DNA from: Candidatus Bipolaricaulota bacterium
Lineage (GTDB): Bacteria > Bipolaricaulota > Bipolaricaulia > Bipolaricaulales > Bipolaricaulaceae
Direction: 5' to 3'
DNA: 7,554 bases
NCBI GenBank assembly: GCA_027027485.1
Contig: JALVLL010000243.1
Location: 1 to 7,554 of the forward strand
The notes under the pieces: generated by a model
The model's database searches: none
Seen by the model: the letters and a program-made list of their open reading frames with translations, nothing else
What the model was told of the DNA's origin: nothing
Shown: positions 4,019 to 7,554 of the stretch, piece after piece
Position numbering within the stretch: position 1 is the stretch's first letter
Layout of the letters: every line of letters begins with the position of its first letter
Position numbers and translations under genes: made by a program

Positions 4019-6208
4019 GTGAGGATAGAGGAAGTCTGCAGGCTCCTGGGCCTCCCGGGGGAGGTGGTGGATCATTACCTGGGGAAGGGGATCGTCGAGC
4101 TTTATCCGCCACAGGAGGCCGCCGTGAGGAGCGGCCTCTTCGAGGGCAAAAGCCTCCTTCTGGCGTCCCCCACCGCCTCGGGCAAGACCCTGATAGCGGA
4201 GCTCTTGGCCCTGCACGTGGCCTTGGTCAGAGGGGGCAGGACCCTTTACCTCGTCCCCCTGCGGGCCCTGGCCTGGGAGAAGGCGGAGGGGTTCAAGGAG
4301 CTCTTCGGGGCCGTCGGCCTTAGGGTGGGGATATCCACCGGTGACTTCGACCGGGTGGATCCCGCGCTCGGCTCGTACGACCTCCTCGTTCTCACCAACG
4401 AAAAAGCGGACTCCATCCTCCGGCACAGGCCGTCCTGGTTCTTCAAGGGGCTGGAGGCGGTGGTAGTGGACGAGGTCCACCTCTTGGCGGACCCCTACCG
4501 TGGGCCGACGCTGGAAGTATTGCTTTCCGCGTTGAGGAAGGAGAAACCGGGGCTCCAGCTCCTCGCCCTCTCCGCCACGGTGAGCAACCCCGAGGAGATC
4601 GCCTCCTGGCTCGGGGCGGAGGCGCTGGTGAGCGACTTCCGGCCCGTGCCGCTCAAGAAGGGCGTCTTCTTCCAGGACGGGATCGTCTTCCCCGGGGAAG
4701 GCGCGCGGCCGGTGGGGGACGAGGGGAAAAGGGATCCCCTCATGGCATTGACCCTGGAGTCGCTGCGGGAAGGGGGACAGGTCCTGATTTTCGTTTCCAC
4801 CCGGAGATCCACCCAGGCCGTGGCCAGGAGGCTCGCCCGGAGGGTCCGCGATCTGCTCACAGAGGAGGAGAAACGGGAACTACAGCGGCTCGCCGCCGAG
4901 ATAGAAGGGGATGTGGAAGAGAGGACCTCGCTCTCGGTGGAGCTCGCCAAGCGGGTCGTGGACGGGGTCGCCTTCCACCACGCCGGCCTCCCGAGCCGCC
5001 ACCGGCGCCTGGTGGAGGAGGCCTTCCGCGGGAGGCTCCTTAAAGCCCTCTGCACCACCACGACCCTGGCGGCCGGGGTGAACCTGCCGGCGCGCCGGGT
5101 GGTGATCCGGGACGTGCGCCGCTACGACCCTCCGTACGGTTCGAGCTACATCCCCGCCCTGGAGTACCACCAGATGGCCGGGAGGGCGGGACGGCCCGGC
5201 CTCGACCCCTACGGCGAGGCGATCCTCATCGCCAAGGATAGGGAGGAGTTGGAGGAGCTCCTTTCGCGATACGTCCTCGCCCCGCCCGAGGAGATAAGAT
5301 CCCAGCTTTCCCAGGAAGGGGCACTGCTTTTCCACCTCCTGGGGGCCATCGCGGCCCGGTACATAAGGACCCTCACGGATATCCCCGGGTTCTTCTCCCT
5401 GACACTCTTCGCGCGGCAGTTCGGGCCGGAGGAACTCGGAACGATCTTGAGGAGGGGGCTCGAGTACCTGGAGGCGGAGGGGTTCGTGGAGGTGGCGGGG
5501 GAGAGGATCAGGCCCACACGCTTCGGCTCTCTCACCGCGGCCCTCTACGTGCACCCCGTGAGCGCGATGATCCTGCGGGAGGGGCTCGGGGAAGTTGGGA
5601 GGCGCGCGGAGCGGCCTCCCTTCTCCTTCCTCCACCTGATCGCAGCGACCCCGGACATGGAGCTCGTGCGGTTGAGCTCCAAGGACATCCCCGAGCTCGA
5701 GGTCCTCGCCGAGGAGGCGGAGTCCGCCGGGATCTTCCTCGTGGACGTCCCCGGGTTCGGGGAGCGGGGGTACAGGAGGTTCCTGGCGGAGGTGAAGACG
5801 GCCCAGGTCCTGGCGAACTGGATCGAGGAGAAGACGGAAGAGGAGCTCTACATCGATTTCGGCGTGGGACCGGGGGACCTCCACCGGCTGGTGGAGACGG
5901 CCGATTGGCTCCTCTACGCGGCGGGGAGGTTCGCGGAGCTTTTCGGGTTGCGCCTCCCGGAGCTTTCACGGCTCAGGCGCCGGGTGCGTTACGGGGTCAA
6001 GGAGGAGCTCCTGCCCTTGGTGGAGTTAAAGGGGATCGGGAGGGTGCGGGCGAGGGTCCTCTACGATGCCGGTTTCACCTCCCCGGGGAAGATCGCCAAG
6101 GCCTCCCCGGAGGAGATCGCCAAACTCCCCCACTTCGGCGTAAAGATCGCCGAAAACCTGGTGAGGGAGGCGAGGGAGGCCGTGAGGGCCTTTTTCGGGC
6201 CCACTTAG
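4019..6208 (+). CDS. Hel308-like superfamily 2 DNA helicase
   Basis: A complete 729-residue Ski2-like helicase, close to the usual length of archaeal Hel308, which unwinds lagging strands at stalled replication forks with 3'-5' polarity. Motifs in order: Q-motif YPPQ (29-32), motif I ASPTASGKT (49-57), Ia PLRALA (80-85), II DEVH (151-154), III SAT (185-187), IV LIFVSTRRST (256-265), FHHAGLPSRHR (319-329), V TTTLAAGVNLPARR (347-360) and VI QMAGRAGRPG (385-394). A winged-helix and ratchet region follows. A C-terminal helix-hairpin-helix (about 663-720) contains LKGIGRVRARVLYDAGF, whose arginine-rich stretch resembles the RAR-type element of Hel308 domain 5. No catalytic motif is missing. Translation starts at GTG. 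The gene diverges from the NEW3 operon and its stop overlaps that of the DUF362 gene. Other Ski2-like helicases (Lhr, RecQ-like) fit less well because of the YPPQ, DEVH and terminal HhH combination. Confidence 0.93.
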   Translation: MRIEEVCRLLGLPGEVVDHYLGKGIVELYPPQEAAVRSGLFEGKSLLLASPTASGKTLIAELLALHVALVRGGRTLYLVPLRALAWEKAEGFKELFGAVGLRVGISTGDFDRVDPALGSYDLLVLTNEKADSILRHRPSWFFKGLEAVVVDEVHLLADPYRGPTLEVLLSALRKEKPGLQLLALSATVSNPEEIASWLGAEALVSDFRPVPLKKGVFFQDGIVFPGEGARPVGDEGKRDPLMALTLESLREGGQVLIFVSTRRSTQAVARRLARRVRDLLTEEEKRELQRLAAEIEGDVEERTSLSVELAKRVVDGVAFHHAGLPSRHRRLVEEAFRGRLLKALCTTTTLAAGVNLPARRVVIRDVRRYDPPYGSSYIPALEYHQMAGRAGRPGLDPYGEAILIAKDREELEELLSRYVLAPPEEIRSQLSQEGALLFHLLGAIAARYIRTLTDIPGFFSLTLFARQFGPEELGTILRRGLEYLEAEGFVEVAGERIRPTRFGSLTAALYVHPVSAMILREGLGEVGRRAERPPFSFLHLIAATPDMELVRLSSKDIPELEVLAEEAESAGIFLVDVPGFGERGYRRFLAEVKTAQVLANWIEEKTEEELYIDFGVGPGDLHRLVETADWLLYAAGRFAELFGLRLPELSRLRRRVRYGVKEELLPLVELKGIGRVRARVLYDAGFTSPGKIAKASPEEIAKLPHFGVKIAENLVREAREAVRAFFGPT

Positions 6209-7137
6209 GACCTGCCGAGAAGCCCCGCAAGAATGTCCTCCAGGGCCGTCCCTTCGGGGGACCAGCGGAGCTGATCCCGGAAGGTGCGGTGGGGACGGTA
6301 TCGGCGCACGAGCTCCCCCAGGCTCCCCGCGCCCTGCAGTTCGACCTGGATCTCCCCGAGCGAGGCGACCCCTAGCCCCAGGGCCTGGGCGTGGACGAGG
6401 TACCCGATCTCCCGGGGGTCGAATCCCATCAAGTAGGCGGCCACCGCGTCCACGGCGATGGGGTCCTTCCCCGCCAGGGCCACACGATGCCGGACCTCGG
6501 TCCCGGTGGTGGGCCCATTGCCCTCCATCCCTACGAAGCCATCGATCACGGCGAGATGCGGCCGCAGGTACTTCCCGAGGTGGGCCAGGGTGAGGTTTAT
6601 CGCCGGGTAGCCCTGGTGGATCCTCCATTTGTCCCCGTCCAGGATCGCACCCACCACCACGTTCTTTAGCGAGAGGGTCACGATCACCGTGTCGTGGGTC
6701 TTGGGGAGGGCCACCGAGACCCGGTAGGACTCCAGGGCCGTACGGGAGACCCGTACCGGGATCCTTTCGCCCCGGGGCCCGAAAGCATGGAGGATCTCGT
6801 AGTTATCTTTGTTCAGATCGAGGAACTCGATGTCGAAGCGCTTGAGGAGCTCGGTGTAGCCGAAGTTGCGGAAGGCGCGTTCGGTATCCACCGCCGAGCC
6901 CTCCCCCAGGATCACCCTCCTGGGATCGTGGGAGGTGATGGCCTCGAGCACCGCCTCCAGGGCGTCCACGTGGGTGGAGGCGAGCTGGTTCGTGGCCGAA
7001 ACGCAGTTGGGCTTTACCAGCACCACTTCCCCACGGATCTCGGCGAGGCCCTCCTCCGAGATCAAGGCGGAGAGCGCCCGTCGTACCCCCTCTGCCCGCT
7101 CCTTTACGTTCCCGACCACGAAGACCTTGGGCCCCAC
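6205..7137 (-). CDS. DUF362 domain-containing protein
   Basis: A 310-residue soluble protein covering a full DUF362 domain. Recognisable stretches are VLVKPNCVS (39-47), STHVDALEAVLEAI (54-67), GEGSAVDTERAF (78-89), LPKTHDTVIVTLSLKNVVVG (144-163), IDGFVGMEGNGPTTGT (198-213) and DPIAVDAVAAYLMGFDP (225-241). Many DUF362 proteins carry ferredoxin-type CxxCxxC clusters. Here only one cysteine (45) is visible, so no iron-sulfur cluster is expected from this chain alone. The activity of the family is not settled and I do not assign one. The start is a GTG at 7137 with AGGAGG at 7148-7143 and a 5-nt spacer. It overlaps the stop of the permease gene by one base (TAGTG), so it is almost certainly co-transcribed and coupled with that transporter. 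Its TAA stop overlaps the helicase TAG stop on the other strand by 3 bases, and the two coding regions overlap by 4. Confidence 0.9.
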   Translation of the reverse strand: MGPKVFVVGNVKERAEGVRRALSALISEEGLAEIRGEVVLVKPNCVSATNQLASTHVDALEAVLEAITSHDPRRVILGEGSAVDTERAFRNFGYTELLKRFDIEFLDLNKDNYEILHAFGPRGERIPVRVSRTALESYRVSVALPKTHDTVIVTLSLKNVVVGAILDGDKWRIHQGYPAINLTLAHLGKYLRPHLAVIDGFVGMEGNGPTTGTEVRHRVALAGKDPIAVDAVAAYLMGFDPREIGYLVHAQALGLGVASLGEIQVELQGAGSLGELVRRYRPHRTFRDQLRWSPEGTALEDILAGLLGRS

Positions 7138-7554
7138 TACTCCCTCCTGTAGGGCTGTCCCAGGGCCCTGGGGAAGCGGGCCCTCCCTATGGCCAGGGCC
7201 ACCACCGCCAGGGTAGCCACATAGGGGATCATGCGCACGAATTGGTACGGGACACCGCCGCCGAATCCGGCCACCGAGGCGAGTTGGATCGCCAGGGCAT
7301 CGAAGTAGCCGAACAGGAACCCGCCGAGGAGGGCCAAGAGGGGATTGAGCTTGCTGAAGAGGACGTTGGCCAGGGCGATGAGGCCGCGCCCGGCGGGGAG
7401 GGTGGGGCTCACGGTGTGGAGCCAGTCGAGGCTCAAGAAGGCCCCGGCGAGCCCGCCCAACGCCCCGCCGCAGACCACCGCGAGGAGCCTCACCCGCTCC
7501 ACCGGGACCCCCACCACGTCCGCCGCCACGGGGCTCTCCCCCACGGCCCGCACC
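7137..7554 (-). CDS. ABC importer permease, BPD_transp_2 / NupQ-like, C-terminal part
   Basis: The last 139 or so codons of an inner-membrane permease. Its 5' part lies beyond the right edge, and the GTG at 7553 is an internal valine, not a start. The segment RAVGESPVAADVVGVPVERV is the conserved cytoplasmic loop of the branched-chain amino acid / simple sugar permease superfamily. The following AVVCGGALGGLAGAFLSL, AGRGLIALANVLF, NPLLALLGGFLFGYFDAL and PYQFVRMIPYVATL closely follow the second permease of BmpA-type nucleoside importers (YufQ/NupQ). The C-terminal ALGQPY ending is also typical. About three to four transmembrane segments are visible. Family knowledge suggests nucleosides or simple sugars as cargo, but this stretch cannot decide between them. 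The stop overlaps the GTG of the DUF362 gene, so the partner ATPase, first permease and binding protein are expected beyond the right edge. Confidence 0.88.
   Translation of the reverse strand, partial: VRAVGESPVAADVVGVPVERVRLLAVVCGGALGGLAGAFLSLDWLHTVSPTLPAGRGLIALANVLFSKLNPLLALLGGFLFGYFDALAIQLASVAGFGGGVPYQFVRMIPYVATLAVVALAIGRARFPRALGQPYRRE

Noticed and set aside
3280..4323. Long open frame of 347 codons on the plus strand across the NEW3 gene and into the helicase
   Set aside because: It is antisense to the NEW3 gene and out of frame with the helicase. It is Gly/Leu/Gly-Gly rich without any recognisable domain, as expected from the complement of a GC-rich gene.
4880..5884. 334-codon open frame on the minus strand inside the helicase
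   Set aside because: It lies wholly opposite conserved helicase motifs IV-VI and is Pro/Arg/Glu-rich with no domain. It is a shadow of the real gene.
6186..6202. Possible hairpin GGGCC-TTTTTCG-GGCCC at the end of the helicase gene
   Set aside because: Only 5 bp of stem, the T run lies in the loop and not after the stem, and it is within codons. It does not meet the criteria for an intrinsic terminator on either strand.
1..7554. Archaeal origin of the window because of Hel308, NEW3 and DUF362
   Set aside because: The intrinsic U-tract terminator, sigma70-like -35/-10 elements, FadR-type regulator and NupQ-like permease favour a bacterium. The archaeal-like genes are better explained by a deep-branching bacterial lineage or old transfer.
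1..7554. CRISPR, tRNA, rRNA, insertion sequence or prophage signals
   Set aside because: No regularly spaced long repeats, cloverleaf, transposase motifs or integrase motifs were seen. Nearly all bases are accounted for by ordinary genes.

Overview
The window is GC-rich and gene-dense, and it looks bacterial. The signs are purine-rich Shine-Dalgarno sequences (AGGAGG-like, mostly 5-6 nt before the start), a factor-independent terminator with a U tract, sigma70-like promoter elements, and a GntR/FadR-type regulator. The gene mix resembles a deep-branching, possibly thermophilic lineage such as Bipolaricaulota/Acetothermia: an archaeal-style Hel308 helicase, a NEW3-domain protein with an ABC-2 exporter, DUF488 and DUF362. 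That placement is an inference from gene content. No rRNA or other taxonomic marker is present.

Layout from left to right. (1) Positions 1-236, minus: the N-terminal DNA-binding half of a GntR/FadR-family regulator, cut by the window edge. A promoter and a palindromic operator-like site overlap its start. (2) 323-760, plus: a complete DUF488 protein. (3) 761-829: a strong intrinsic terminator acting on the minus strand, plus a short array of 7-bp repeats that places TGA stops in every frame. (4) 827-3915, minus: a tightly coupled three-gene operon transcribed in the order NEW3-domain membrane-anchored protein, ABC ATPase, ABC-2 permease. (5) 3916-4018: a 103-bp divergent regulatory region with a striking AT-rich inverted repeat. 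(6) 4019-6208, plus: a full-length Hel308-like superfamily 2 helicase. (7) 6205-7137, minus: a DUF362 protein whose stop codon overlaps the helicase stop. (8) 7137-7554, minus: the C-terminal part of a BPD_transp_2 / NupQ-like ABC importer permease, translationally coupled to the DUF362 gene downstream of it.

Functionally there are two separate transport units. One is a NEW3-ABC exporter-like or membrane-remodelling cassette. The other is the tail of a nucleoside/simple-sugar-type importer operon that carries a DUF362 gene. Between and beside them lie a DNA-repair helicase and a small DUF488 gene. No tRNA, rRNA, CRISPR array, insertion sequence or attachment site was seen. The observations most worth following are the complete Hel308-type helicase in a bacterial setting, the probably leaderless autoregulated GntR gene, the AT-rich inverted repeat in the divergent promoter region, the uncharacterised NEW3-ABC cassette and the permease-DUF362 coupling. 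None of these alone proves a new system.
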